A DNA stretch of 64,000 nucleotides, from contig JAGAZO010000020.1 of assembly GCA_017940005.1 (NCBI GenBank), positions 1 to 64,000 on the forward strand. Direction: 5' to 3'. Both the position numbers and the translations under genes were made by a program. The notes beneath the pieces were generated by a model. The model saw only the letters and a program-made list of their open reading frames with translations, ran no database searches and was not told the DNA's origin. Of the stretch, positions 34,827-43,198 are shown one piece after another. Origin of the DNA: Treponema sp. (GTDB lineage: Bacteria > Spirochaetota > Spirochaetia > Treponematales > Treponemataceae). Every line of letters starts with the position of its first letter. The stretch's first letter is position 1.

Positions 34827-35999
34827 TTATGCATTGTTACTTGTCGATTCACTTTCAGCGGCAATTTCAACTGTTTCAAAACTGTTTGTGCTGCTGACTG
34901 AAAAAACACCTTTTGAAAGCGCCGCATCAGTGTCGGTAATATCCTCAAACGCAAGTAAGGCTTCGTTGTCCTGCTGCTCATCTTCACTCGTAAGCGAAAG
35001 TGCATCGTATATTTCTTTTTCTCCTTGTGGCAAAATGTTATACACAAATGCAAGCACTTCATTCTTCATGCGCGGCTCAATGTGGACGCACTGGAAATGA
35101 AGGCGCGATTGATGTATGTCCTCATTATACTCCACTGTACGCACGATGCCAAACATGATTATCAATTTTCCTTCGAGCGTGAATTGGAGCTTGAGCTGAA
35201 TATTTGCAACGCCTTTACCGCCAATTCTAATCATTGCGCCAGATTCTGAGATGTCTTCGATAAGACAGCGGTATCCCGCTTTTGTCTCTACTGCATCATA
35301 ATTAATAATTTTTTCTTTTATGATAAAAAGGTTTGCATAGATGTTGCACTTTGCTCGCATGGAATGACGTTTTTGCGTGCGCAATAAATTCTGAGTGTGG
35401 CGCAGGAACAGCGCAGGCCTGCCGAGAAAAAGACCGTTATTGAGCACAACAGTATCAAACACATAGCGGGCATCTTTAGTGCGCCACAGATATACGCTTA
35501 TCGTTTTTCCTACCCAATCTTTTCCCTCCACAGGTATTATCCCATTTTGCGTAGGCATGCTTATAGTGATTTCATGACCGTTATTGACAATGCGCGATGA
35601 AAACACGCCTTTTCCCGGTAAAATTATCCTCAACCGCTGATTGCTATCCAGATAACGGGTTGACTCGAGCCCGCGCTTTTTATCTGCTTCTGCATCTATG
35701 TGCGTGCGGAAAGCGTACAGTTTAGAAAGCAACCGTATCGTTTCAGGTTTGTTTGTACTGTCCGCTTCGTTTTTGATTTCCGAAATGCAGCGAGACAACG
35801 ACGGAAGCGACCAGAAAAGCGAGATAGGCTCCTTGAGCTCGCATATTTGCGATGTACGCCATAACAACTGTATTTCAGAAAAAGAAAAATTTGAATCGAG
35901 CCCCGTGATAAAAAATTTAATTTTTGGCTGGTATATTTGAATGAGCTTTATAAAAACAATGAGTGCAGCCAGTGCGACTGCAATGCCGATAATATACAC
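34827..35999 (-). CDS. Membrane-anchored PilZ-domain protein
   Basis: An N-terminal membrane helix (VYIIGIAVALAALIVFIKLI) is followed by a middle region that resembles YcgR-type N-terminal domains, and a PilZ domain near residues 255-350 with the c-di-GMP motifs RTQKRHSMR and DISESGAMI. It should therefore bind cyclic di-GMP. The frame is open to 36281, but that part overlaps the divergent gene; GTG 35999 has GGAG at 5 nt and starts right at the helix. The acidic tail (about 40 residues) is variable. Confidence 0.75.
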   Translation of the reverse strand: MYIIGIAVALAALIVFIKLIQIYQPKIKFFITGLDSNFSFSEIQLLWRTSQICELKEPISLFWSLPSLSRCISEIKNEADSTNKPETIRLLSKLYAFRTHIDAEADKKRGLESTRYLDSNQRLRIILPGKGVFSSRIVNNGHEITISMPTQNGIIPVEGKDWVGKTISVYLWRTKDARYVFDTVVLNNGLFLGRPALFLRHTQNLLRTQKRHSMRAKCNIYANLFIIKEKIINYDAVETKAGYRCLIEDISESGAMIRIGGKGVANIQLKLQFTLEGKLIIMFGIVRTVEYNEDIHQSRLHFQCVHIEPRMKNEVLAFVYNILPQGEKEIYDALSLTSEDEQQDNEALLAFEDITDTDAALSKGVFSVSSTNSFETVEIAAESESTSNNA

Positions 36000-36080
36000 A
36001 ACCGCTCCAAATAAGCTATACTGTGTCAAGTATATCACAAAATATATGTTTTGAAAATAGTTGTCAAATGCGGGAGATGC

Positions 36081-36752
36081 ATGCACATGATTGAGACAGT
36101 TTTTTTTATAGTGATTTTCAGCCTCTTCATCATGCCGCCGATTTTGACAAAGGACGCAGCAACAGCGCTTTTCACTTCGTGGACATTTCCGCTTGTGCCG
36201 CTGCTCCATGCGCTGCTCGCACTTTTTGTATACCGCTTTTTGTGCGGACGACGCGTGCTGTCTGCGAAAGCGCGCGGACATGCATCGCTCATAATAAAAC
36301 TGCTTTACGCGCTCGGTGCGTTCTGCTGCTTGTGCGTGACAGCTGCGCTTATAACGCGTACCATCCGCCTGCTGGGAAGCGCGCAGCGTTTCACTGTTGC
36401 ACTTCCGTCGTCAGCAAGAGAAGCAGCGTATTGCATCATCAATTTTGCGTGCGCGTCGTTCTACGAGGAAGTGCTCTATCGCCGCTACATGCCAGAAACA
36501 ATGCAGATGATTTTAGAGCGCATGTACAGCACTGCGCACGGACGCCGTACCACCGCGCTCATTTCTGAAGCCGCGAGCGTCCTGCTCTTTGCGCTTGCCC
36601 ACCGCTATCTTGGGATTGCATCTGTATGCAACGCGCTTGTTGCGGGCATAGTGCTGCGCATAGCGTGCAAAAAAAGTGGAACCATATGGGTAAATTTTGT
36701 CGCCCATTTTGCGTATAACATCGTTTCGCTTACGCTCTTTGCAGTGCGGTAA
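36081..36752 (+). CDS. CPBP-family intramembrane metalloprotease
   Basis: A multi-helix membrane protein with the three Abi/CPBP motifs: EEVLYR in FYEEVLYRRYMP (around residue 134), a histidine in FALAHRYLG, and HFAYN in VNFVAHFAYN. Relatives cleave membrane proteins or prenyl-related substrates. GGGAG at 36072-36076 serves ATG 36081 or ATG 36087; I list the first. It runs divergently from the PilZ gene. The substrate is unknown. Confidence 0.82.
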   Translation: MHMIETVFFIVIFSLFIMPPILTKDAATALFTSWTFPLVPLLHALLALFVYRFLCGRRVLSAKARGHASLIIKLLYALGAFCCLCVTAALITRTIRLLGSAQRFTVALPSSAREAAYCIINFACASFYEEVLYRRYMPETMQMILERMYSTAHGRRTTALISEAASVLLFALAHRYLGIASVCNALVAGIVLRIACKKSGTIWVNFVAHFAYNIVSLTLFAVR

Positions 36753-37185
36753 AATTGCCGCTATTTATGCATGCGATGCGGTACAGATGAGTATACAAGA
36801 GGAGCGCGAATAGAATAAGTTGGCGGTGGCGCAAGAGGAGTGCGAATTTTGACATAAATACGGTGGCTCGAAGTTCGGCGCAACATTTGTATATTTTTAT
36901 AGACATAATGAGACTGTTTCGAGGTACTGCCTCATGCCCGCGTGTAAAAATATGTACATATTAAGAATGATTCAAGGCTGGAAACGTTGTTGGATAGATA
37001 TGCGCGTATAAAAATATGCACATAATGAGAATATTTCTAGGTCGGCGGCTTGGCAGCGTGTACAAAATTATATACACAATAAGAATGTTTCAAGGGTTGT
37101 GGCGTGAAGTGCGCGTAAGCGACAAGACAAGTTAAATAGTTCCCTTGCAGTTCGTGGCACGAAGTGATACATGCTCCCCTTCGCA
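36753..37185. repeat. Non-coding region with short repeats between convergent genes
   Basis: A 433-base stretch without a credible gene, between the convergent CPBP and rnz genes. Two 16-nt copies of CAAGAGGAGyGCGAAT lie at 36796-36811 and 36832-36847. Four imperfect copies of a ~40-nt unit follow at 36889-36925, 36942-36981, 37006-37045 and 37058-37100, intervals of 53, 64 and 52 bases. Each has a TATA/AAAATAT-rich start, then CATAATGAGAATGTTTC-like sequence. The unit is neither a CRISPR (spacers too short and variable) nor an obvious terminator. Confidence 0.6.
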
Positions 37186-38112
37186 TCAATCAACATACGG
37201 AATGTCGAAATGCATTCTGTCTTTTGTAAGCTCTGCCAATGGGAAAATCGTGCGCGCTTCATCGAGCAGCACTGAAAGCTCCCTGTCTGTATAGCGCGGG
37301 CTGTAATGAATGAGCGCCATGCGTTTTACGTTTGCGTCGCGCGCCACAGTCGCTGCCTGCTTTGCGGTCATGTGCTTTTTTTCGCGCGCCTGGTCAATGA
37401 GCGCGTTCTCGAACATGCCCTCGCAGATGAGCAAGTCGGAGCCGCGCACTTCCTGCGCAATAGATGGTTTATAGAGCGTATCTGTCACATAGCTGAATTT
37501 TCTGCCGCTTCTGGCAGGGCCGAGCACTTGGTCAGGCTTCACAATTTTTCCGTCCATTGCAGTGACGCTCTCACCTTTTTGCAATTTTCCCCAGAGCGGT
37601 CCGCGCGCAACGTTCAATTCCTGCGCTTTTTCCGGGCTGAACTCACCGGGTCGGTCAAGCTCTTCGAGCGTGTAGCCCACGCATGTTTTTGTGTGCGCAA
37701 GCGGGAACGCGCGTATATAAAATCCGTCGCCACCATGCACGACGCACGGAGCTGTTATCTCTTTTACAATGACAGGATAGTTTATGTACATGTCGAGCAC
37801 TTTGCGGCTCGTCTCGATATACTCTGCAATTTTCGGCGGCCCGTAAATGTAGAGCGGCTCAGTGCGGTCAACTTGCGAAGAGAGCATCATGATGCCGGGA
37901 AGCCCTGTCACGTGGTCTGCGTGCGTGTGCGACACAAAAATGGCATTGATTTTTTTCCACTTGAGATTGAGGCGGCGCAGCGACACTTGCGTGCCCTCAC
38001 CTCCGTCAAACAAAAACAACTCGCCTTCGCGCCGCAAGAGCACTGAAGTAAGATGACGATATGGCAACGGCATCATGCCGCCGCACCCCAATATAAACGC
38101 TTCCATGTTCAT
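37186..38112 (-). CDS. rnz: Ribonuclease Z
   Basis: The endonuclease that trims tRNA 3' trailers, needed here because the tRNA genes do not encode CCA. The MBL metal site is SHTHADHVTGLPG (about residue 61-73), and PLAHTKTCVGY, SYVTDT, ICEGMF and ALIHYSPRY provide the other conserved positions. At 308 residues it is of family length. MNMEAFILGCGG is the conserved start; ATG 38106 is an alternative. It overlaps the FemABX-type gene by 4 bp. Confidence 0.95.
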   Translation of the reverse strand: MNMEAFILGCGGMMPLPYRHLTSVLLRREGELFLFDGGEGTQVSLRRLNLKWKKINAIFVSHTHADHVTGLPGIMMLSSQVDRTEPLYIYGPPKIAEYIETSRKVLDMYINYPVIVKEITAPCVVHGGDGFYIRAFPLAHTKTCVGYTLEELDRPGEFSPEKAQELNVARGPLWGKLQKGESVTAMDGKIVKPDQVLGPARSGRKFSYVTDTLYKPSIAQEVRGSDLLICEGMFENALIDQAREKKHMTAKQAATVARDANVKRMALIHYSPRYTDRELSVLLDEARTIFPLAELTKDRMHFDIPYVD

Positions 38113-39773
38113 GTTCTGCCTGCCAACATTTTTTTTACTCGCTTATGATAAAACGCTCTCGCTTTTTCCGCACACGCGTACAGCTTGTACCACGCAGAGA
38201 GCGGCACGTCAAAGCTGCCTGGACGGTGCACAATGTCGCCGCCAAATCCTGTTTTAAAAAGATAGAGTCCGTGCATGGGATGGTTTTTGTCGTCAGTCGG
38301 CGGCATGCCGTAAAAATCGTATACGCTGCTCCCGTACGCTTTTGCGTCCTTGATTGCAGTCCACTGTAAAAGATAGGCTGGCATGAGATTGCGCTTGACG
38401 TTCGACGATGCGCCGTACAGGTACACTGCTTCGCGCTTTGAAAACAGCGTGATGATTGCAGCCAACGGTTCTCCCTCGTGAAAGGCAACATACACAGTTA
38501 TGAGCGGCACGGTGTTGCAGGATTCAGCGTGCTGCGCGTTCCCGCAAGTGTCAGAGTGCGCTGTTTGCTGATTGCTCATGTCGTGCGAACGGCTTTGTGC
38601 GCTTAAATGTATCATATCTTCATAATAGCGTTTAGCATGAATCGCAATGCCGTCGCGGCTGGCGGTTGTTTTGTACAGCTCGTAAAAAATGTCAAGTGCA
38701 TTGTCAAGAGACTGAACGCCGCCAGCACGGTGCGCTGTATTTGTAGTTTGCTGCGTGCCATCGCTTTTGCCGCGCACTGCGCTGCTTTCGGCACGGTGCG
38801 CCATGTCACCCGCTGCGCCATTGTCATGGGCACTATCCACAACAGTAGCATTACTACAAGCGTCGTCTGCACGGTATGCTTTTACGACAACACCTTTTTT
38901 TTCTGCCAAGCGTATGTTGTACCGCCACTTGCTTTTCATCGCGGCAAGCAGCGCGTCCTCGCTCTTTTGTAAATCGAGCAACACTGTGTCGGGCGGCTGA
39001 ATGTCTACGCGGGGCTTTGCAATATTCAGTCTGTCTGCAAACGCAAGCGTTTTTACAGCGCTCACAAAAAAATCACGCTCGCTGCAAGAAGCAAAGTCAA
39101 GCGGCACATCATAGCGCACGCACAGCGTGTTGCGAGGAAGAAACGGTTTGAGACCAGCTGCAAAATCCTCGAGAAAATGAACATACTCGTTCACGCGAAT
39201 AATTGCAGGATGCGCCGATTCATTTTGCAGCTGCGCACTGCTGCGTGCCTGCTCGCCGCTCGCTTGGCAGTTGCCGCCTGCTGCGTGCACGCGCTCGTGA
39301 TGCGCTTCGCTTGTCTGCGGCATGCAACTCGTCTGCAATGCGTCATTGCGTCTGGCATCACGCTGCTCGCCGCTGTTGTATGCATCAGCATGGTGCCCAC
39401 TTTTTTGATGCAATGCGTCATTGCGCTCTGCATTCGACTGCTGATTTTTGCACAGCTGGACGTCACTCTCATACAGCGGCGGCATCATGGGAATGTAGGC
39501 AAGTGAAAATCGCCTTGCAATTTTCCGCACGAGCACAGAGCACGCAAACGACATGCAGCCACGTTCCTGCCCATCCGCTGCGCCGTCGGGCGCACCATGC
39601 ACGCTTTGCCCATACGCGTTATGTGCGTGCTCACTGTCACGAATTGCCTGCACGTCAAAGCACAGCGCGCTCCAACCGTGCCGCGATTTAAACGAAGCCC
39701 AAAACGATGACTGCAAAAAGGACATGCGCTCATCATCATGCAAAGCGCGCGGCGTTATTGTAAAAGAAAACAC
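38109..39773 (-). CDS. FemABX-family peptidoglycan bridge aminoacyltransferase with large low-complexity inserts
   Basis: FemX-type enzymes use aminoacyl-tRNA to add amino acids to the peptidoglycan stem. The conserved body is visible: SFLQSSFWASFKSRHGW at the start, FALYIPMMPPL-like IPMMPP around 95, MKSKWRYNIRLAEKKGVVV around 280, and YDFYGMPP with GLYLFKTGFGG near the end. Four insertions rich in H, N, Q, A, S, G and D sit at about residues 44-73, 105-189, 303-355 and 391-421. Taking out these ~200 residues leaves ~355, the normal family length. The inserts share composition and short words such as NDAL, AHRA and QQT. Confidence 0.85.
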   Translation of the reverse strand: MFSFTITPRALHDDERMSFLQSSFWASFKSRHGWSALCFDVQAIRDSEHAHNAYGQSVHGAPDGAADGQERGCMSFACSVLVRKIARRFSLAYIPMMPPLYESDVQLCKNQQSNAERNDALHQKSGHHADAYNSGEQRDARRNDALQTSCMPQTSEAHHERVHAAGGNCQASGEQARSSAQLQNESAHPAIIRVNEYVHFLEDFAAGLKPFLPRNTLCVRYDVPLDFASCSERDFFVSAVKTLAFADRLNIAKPRVDIQPPDTVLLDLQKSEDALLAAMKSKWRYNIRLAEKKGVVVKAYRADDACSNATVVDSAHDNGAAGDMAHRAESSAVRGKSDGTQQTTNTAHRAGGVQSLDNALDIFYELYKTTASRDGIAIHAKRYYEDMIHLSAQSRSHDMSNQQTAHSDTCGNAQHAESCNTVPLITVYVAFHEGEPLAAIITLFSKREAVYLYGASSNVKRNLMPAYLLQWTAIKDAKAYGSSVYDFYGMPPTDDKNHPMHGLYLFKTGFGGDIVHRPGSFDVPLSAWYKLYACAEKARAFYHKRVKKMLAGRT

Positions 39774-39777
39774 AGGA

Positions 39778-42087
39778 TTAATGCACCTCGCCGTGTTCTG
39801 TTTTTTCCGTCATGAGTGCCTTGCCGCACGCGAGCAATTTTTTATCTGCAATAGTTACCACACGCTCTTTCACTTTTATTTCTATCTGAAAAAATACGTC
39901 CGCGCTTATCTCGTTTTCTTTTACGGCATTTTCATCTGCTCCCTCAAGCACGACAGACGTGCCAGGCTCCGCCCACGGAGCTGTCACAAGCTCCACGCGC
40001 TCTTTGCCATCTTCTATGTAGTCTGCAGCTAGGAGCATGCCGCGACTTTCAACGCCGCGCATTTTTCGTGGCGCCAAGTTTTCTACAAGGATGATGTGTT
40101 TTCCGAGCAGCTCGTCCTCTTTTAAATATGGCACAAGCCCACTTTGAATGACGCGCTCATTTTCGCTTCCGTCGTCGAGGTGCTCTATGTACAATTTGTC
40201 TGAATCAGGATTACGTTCTACCGAAATGATCTTTGCAACTTTGAGCGAAATGTACTTGTTGAAATGCTCTGCCATATCTTTTGCAAGCGGAAGGCTCTCT
40301 TTTTTTGCACTTTGCGTTTTTGCTTTTTCATGGGCATTTTCGCCGCGCAACTTTTGACTGCCTGAAAATTGTTCGCGGAAAGAGAGCATCGTTTTGTTGT
40401 CCATAGGCGTAAAGTACACGCTCGTCTCCCCTACTTCAGAAAGACCTTCGAGCTTTCCCAAATCGTTCCACGAAAGGCTGCCCGCAACACACTGCTTGTC
40501 AATACGGCTGTCAAAAATCGTCTTGCCTAAAAACGACATGACTTTTTGCGCATACTGCGGAAGGAACGGAAAAATCATAATCATCACGTCTTTAATGATG
40601 TAGCACAAATTGTGGATGAGCTGGGCGGCCTTTTCCGACTCTGTGTGGCGCGTCTTCCACGGCTCTGCCGCTTGGAACGCTTTGTTGCCTATGTCGGTTA
40701 TGGCAAAAATCTCGTGGAACGCGTCTTTAAGCTCTGCCCATTCGAGCAGCTCGGTGATTTTCTGCTCTTTTGCTTTCACCTGCGCCCACAATGCTTCGTC
40801 TACAGGCGCGACTGGAATTTTTCCGTCGTAGTATTTGTTCACAAAAAGCAGCGTGCGGTTTACGAGGTTCCCAAGATTTCCGATAAGCTCCGCGTTATAT
40901 TTTTCCTGAAAATCTTTCCACGTAAATTGATAGTCTGATTTTTCCGGGCGATTGTAAAAAATGTAGAAGCGCCACGCGTCCGCAGGAATGCCGCTTTCTT
41001 TTGCGTCTGTGCCGAACACGCCCACTCCTTTTGACTTGCTGAACTTGCCGTCCTCATAATTCAAAAATTCTGTGGAGCTCATGTGAAAAAGCTTTGTCCA
41101 GTCGCGTCCGCTTCCGAGCAAACTGCACGGAAAGACAACTGTGTGGAATGGAATATTGTCTTTGCCGATAAACTGAAAAAGCTCCACAGGCGCTTTGTCG
41201 TTTGCTTCGCGTGATTCTGACGGCAGCCACCAGCTTTTGTAGTCGAACGATTTTTTGCCGCTTGAAGCAAGTTCGTTTGCAAGCTGCGCCGTTATGGAGA
41301 TGTAGCCGATGGGCGCGTCAAACCACACGTAAAACACTTTGTCTTCGTAGCCAGGCTTCGGCACAGGAATGCCCCATTTTAAATCCCGCGTAATCGCCCG
41401 CTCGTTCAAGCCGTCGCGGATCCATGCTTTTGTCATTTGGATTGCGTTCGCGCTCCACTTTCCGTCAATGCTCGCTTTTTGCATCCATGATTCAAGCTGC
41501 GGCGCTATCGCAGGCAAATCTATGTACAAGTGCTTTGTCTTGCGCACTTCTGGCGTTTCTCCGCACGTGTGGCATTTTGGCTTGACTAAATCTGTTGGGT
41601 CTAAAAGCGAGCCGCATTTATCGCACTGGTCGCCGCGCGCGTCTTCATAGCCGCACTTGGGGCATGTGCCGCGCACATAGCGGTCTGCAAGAAACATATT
41701 GCACGACGGACAAAAAAGCTGCTCTGTTTCGTGCTCTTTGATAAATCCATTTGCATCGAGGTTTGCAAAAATCTCCTGCGTGATTTCTTCGATTTCTTTG
41801 TTCGACGTACGGCCAAACTTGTCGCACGAGATATGAAACCAGTCGTAGATTTCTGCATGGAGCTTGTAATAGTGGTCGCACAGCTCGCGCGGGCTTGTAT
41901 GTTCTTCGAGTGCTTTCGTCTCTGTTGCAGTGCCGTATTCGTCAGTGCCGCAAATGTAGAGCGTATCGTAGCCGCGGCTTCTGCAAAAGCGCGCGAACAC
42001 GTCTGCAGAAAGCATTTGGATAAGGTTTCCAAGATGCGGAACATTGTTGACATATGGCAGTGCTGAAGTGATGAGTTTTCTGTTCAT
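39778..42087 (-). CDS. metG: Methionyl-tRNA synthetase
   Basis: It charges tRNA-Met. The HIGH-like motif is VPHLGNLIQ, the zinc-binding insert has four CxxC knuckles (FCPSCNMF, TCPKCGYE, QCDKCGSL, KCHTCGE), and the KMSKS motif reads KFSKSKGVGV. The C-terminal ~110 residues form an EMAP/Trbp111-type tRNA-binding domain (VAKIISVERNPDSDKLYIEH). At 769 residues it is of the long form. The ATG at 42087 has no ribosome site; a -10 hexamer ends 6 nt upstream within the 40-nt repeat at 42089-42128. Confidence 0.97.
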   Translation of the reverse strand: MNRKLITSALPYVNNVPHLGNLIQMLSADVFARFCRSRGYDTLYICGTDEYGTATETKALEEHTSPRELCDHYYKLHAEIYDWFHISCDKFGRTSNKEIEEITQEIFANLDANGFIKEHETEQLFCPSCNMFLADRYVRGTCPKCGYEDARGDQCDKCGSLLDPTDLVKPKCHTCGETPEVRKTKHLYIDLPAIAPQLESWMQKASIDGKWSANAIQMTKAWIRDGLNERAITRDLKWGIPVPKPGYEDKVFYVWFDAPIGYISITAQLANELASSGKKSFDYKSWWLPSESREANDKAPVELFQFIGKDNIPFHTVVFPCSLLGSGRDWTKLFHMSSTEFLNYEDGKFSKSKGVGVFGTDAKESGIPADAWRFYIFYNRPEKSDYQFTWKDFQEKYNAELIGNLGNLVNRTLLFVNKYYDGKIPVAPVDEALWAQVKAKEQKITELLEWAELKDAFHEIFAITDIGNKAFQAAEPWKTRHTESEKAAQLIHNLCYIIKDVMIMIFPFLPQYAQKVMSFLGKTIFDSRIDKQCVAGSLSWNDLGKLEGLSEVGETSVYFTPMDNKTMLSFREQFSGSQKLRGENAHEKAKTQSAKKESLPLAKDMAEHFNKYISLKVAKIISVERNPDSDKLYIEHLDDGSENERVIQSGLVPYLKEDELLGKHIILVENLAPRKMRGVESRGMLLAADYIEDGKERVELVTAPWAEPGTSVVLEGADENAVKENEISADVFFQIEIKVKERVVTIADKKLLACGKALMTEKTEHGEVH

Positions 42088-42088
42088 A

Positions 42089-42128
42089 GCGTGATTATAA
42101 TTTTTTTTGCTGAATTAGGCAATCGGAG
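42089..42128 (-). promoter_or_regulatory. metG promoter, copy 1 of a 40-nt direct repeat
   Basis: On the minus strand TTGCCT (42122-42117), 17-nt spacer, TATAAT (42099-42094), then 6 nt to ATG 42087. The 40 bases are identical to 43034-43073. Confidence 0.85.
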
Positions 42129-42131
42129 CAT

Positions 42132-42350
42132 TTACCCTACTTCTTCATATTCTTCATAGAGCGCCACAGGACCGTAATGCCAAAGTTTTGTTTTTTCAAC
42201 TTCGAGATTTTTATATGTATTGGAATAATAAAATGCACGGAGTGCATCAAGCGGATGCACATGCTTGTCCTCTGCAATGAACGCAACTACCGCCGTCACT
42301 TTTCCTGGCAACAACACATACAGATTTTTGTCAGTAATTGTTCTGTTCAT
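42132..42350 (-). CDS. Small third protein of the DUF3791/DUF3990 cassette
   Basis: A 72-residue protein (MNRTITDKNLYVLLPGKVTA, ending YGPVALYEEYEEVG). The repeated-looking motif YSNTYKNLEVEKTKLWHYGP is shared with small proteins often found near toxin genes, but I cannot name a family with confidence. ATG 42350 overlaps the DUF3990 stop (ATGA) and has AGGAG at 8 nt; an ATG 6 bases earlier lacks spacing. Its stop lies only 3 nt from the metG promoter repeat. It could be an antitoxin or immunity partner. Confidence 0.65.
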   Translation of the reverse strand: MNRTITDKNLYVLLPGKVTAVVAFIAEDKHVHPLDALRAFYYSNTYKNLEVEKTKLWHYGPVALYEEYEEVG

Positions 42351-42823
42351 GCCCATATCTCCTGCGCTTCTTTGAATGTAAGCGTGCGCACTGCTTTTTC
42401 TGTGTGGAAAAGGATTTGGTCAACAAGCTTGTATGTGCGGAGTTCTTTTATGAGCGCATCAATGTCGAGTATGTCCTGTTCAAATAATGCAAATGCAGCA
42501 TATACTCTGTCATTTGCAACTGGTCCCCAAACTATATCGTATTCATGCGCATAATTTTTATCAAGGCGATTTTTCATCACAAATTCCACCCACGCTGCAT
42601 CAGGAAACATAAATTTACATATCTGGAGTTTTGTTGTATGCTCGTCCCACTCGTATGCGTTTACATATCCGTTTTGTTGCGCAGTGATTTTTCGTGCAAC
42701 CCATTTTTGAGCCTGCTCAAATGATGTCGTTGTGTAAAAACCTGCACCATAGTCAAGTGTTCGCGATGGAGCAAGAATTTTGGGACAGACAACTTTTTCA
42801 AGACTTCCGTGATACACAAGCAT
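42347..42823 (-). CDS. ADP-ribosyltransferase-like protein (DUF3990)
   Basis: A 158-residue protein that matches DUF3990, which belongs to the ADP-ribosyltransferase fold. LVYHGSLEKV near the start and DYGAGFYTTTSFEQAQKWA (about residues 27-45) are the NAD-binding type motifs of that fold. FALFEQDILDIDALIKELR is in the C-terminal part. ATG 42823 has AGGA at 7 nt and is preferred over the TTG at 42829. It overlaps the DUF3791-like gene by 26 bp. Such proteins are candidates for toxins that modify a cell target; activity here is an inference. Confidence 0.7.
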   Translation of the reverse strand: MLVYHGSLEKVVCPKILAPSRTLDYGAGFYTTTSFEQAQKWVARKITAQQNGYVNAYEWDEHTTKLQICKFMFPDAAWVEFVMKNRLDKNYAHEYDIVWGPVANDRVYAAFALFEQDILDIDALIKELRTYKLVDQILFHTEKAVRTLTFKEAQEIWA

Positions 42824-43031
42824 GTTCAATTCCTATGTATTCATCAAGTTCTTCTATAAGCCACTGCGCACTCTGCGTATGGAGCACATCGTAATTCTTT
42901 TCAAGATACTCAGTGGCACCACAACTGTCGAACAATGCCAGCACATCTGCACCCGATTTTCCGCAGTGATTTTTATAATTTTCTATACAGAACGAAATAA
43001 AATACACGACATCGGCATTGCGCTTATCCAT
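42798..43031 (-). CDS. DUF3791-like small protein, first gene of the cassette
   Basis: A 77-residue protein beginning MDKRNADVVYFISFCIENYK and containing EYLEKNYDVLHTQSAQWLIE, the DUF3791 pattern. In other genomes such genes neighbour DUF3990. The frame is open to 43067, but ATG 43031 fits the domain start and lies 7 nt after a TATAAT in the second copy of the metG promoter, with no ribosome site. It is therefore probably a leaderless message. It overlaps the next gene by 26 bp. Confidence 0.75.
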   Translation of the reverse strand: MDKRNADVVYFISFCIENYKNHCGKSGADVLALFDSCGATEYLEKNYDVLHTQSAQWLIEELDEYIGIEHACVSRKS

Positions 43032-43033
43032 AC

Positions 43034-43073
43034 GCGTGATTATAATTTTTTTTGCTGAATTAGGCAATCGGAG
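43034..43073 (-). repeat. Copy 2 of the 40-nt direct repeat (metG-type promoter driving the cassette)
   Basis: Identical in all 40 positions, including the 8-T run, to 42089-42128. It supplies TTGCCT (43067-43062), 17-nt spacer and TATAAT (43044-43039) in front of ATG 43031. The 945-bp unit from 42089 to 43033 would be excised by recombination between the copies, leaving one promoter in front of metG or the cassette. Confidence 0.9.
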
Positions 43074-43198
43074 AAAAACAAAATACCCTCAGACAATTCA
43101 CGCCACGATAAACTGTTATATTAAATACACACGTAATGCGTGGCACAGCTGTCTGTATGAAGAGAACAGCTTAATATAGCACAGACAGAGCACACATA

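Noticed and set aside
36003-36281. N-terminal extension of the PilZ protein (to 36281)
   Set aside because: It would overlap the divergent CPBP gene, has no membrane or signal logic, and the GTG at 35999 has a ribosome site right at the membrane helix.
36889-37100. CRISPR array
   Set aside because: Repeats are imperfect, only four, with intervals of 52-64 bases and no constant spacers; no cas genes are nearby.
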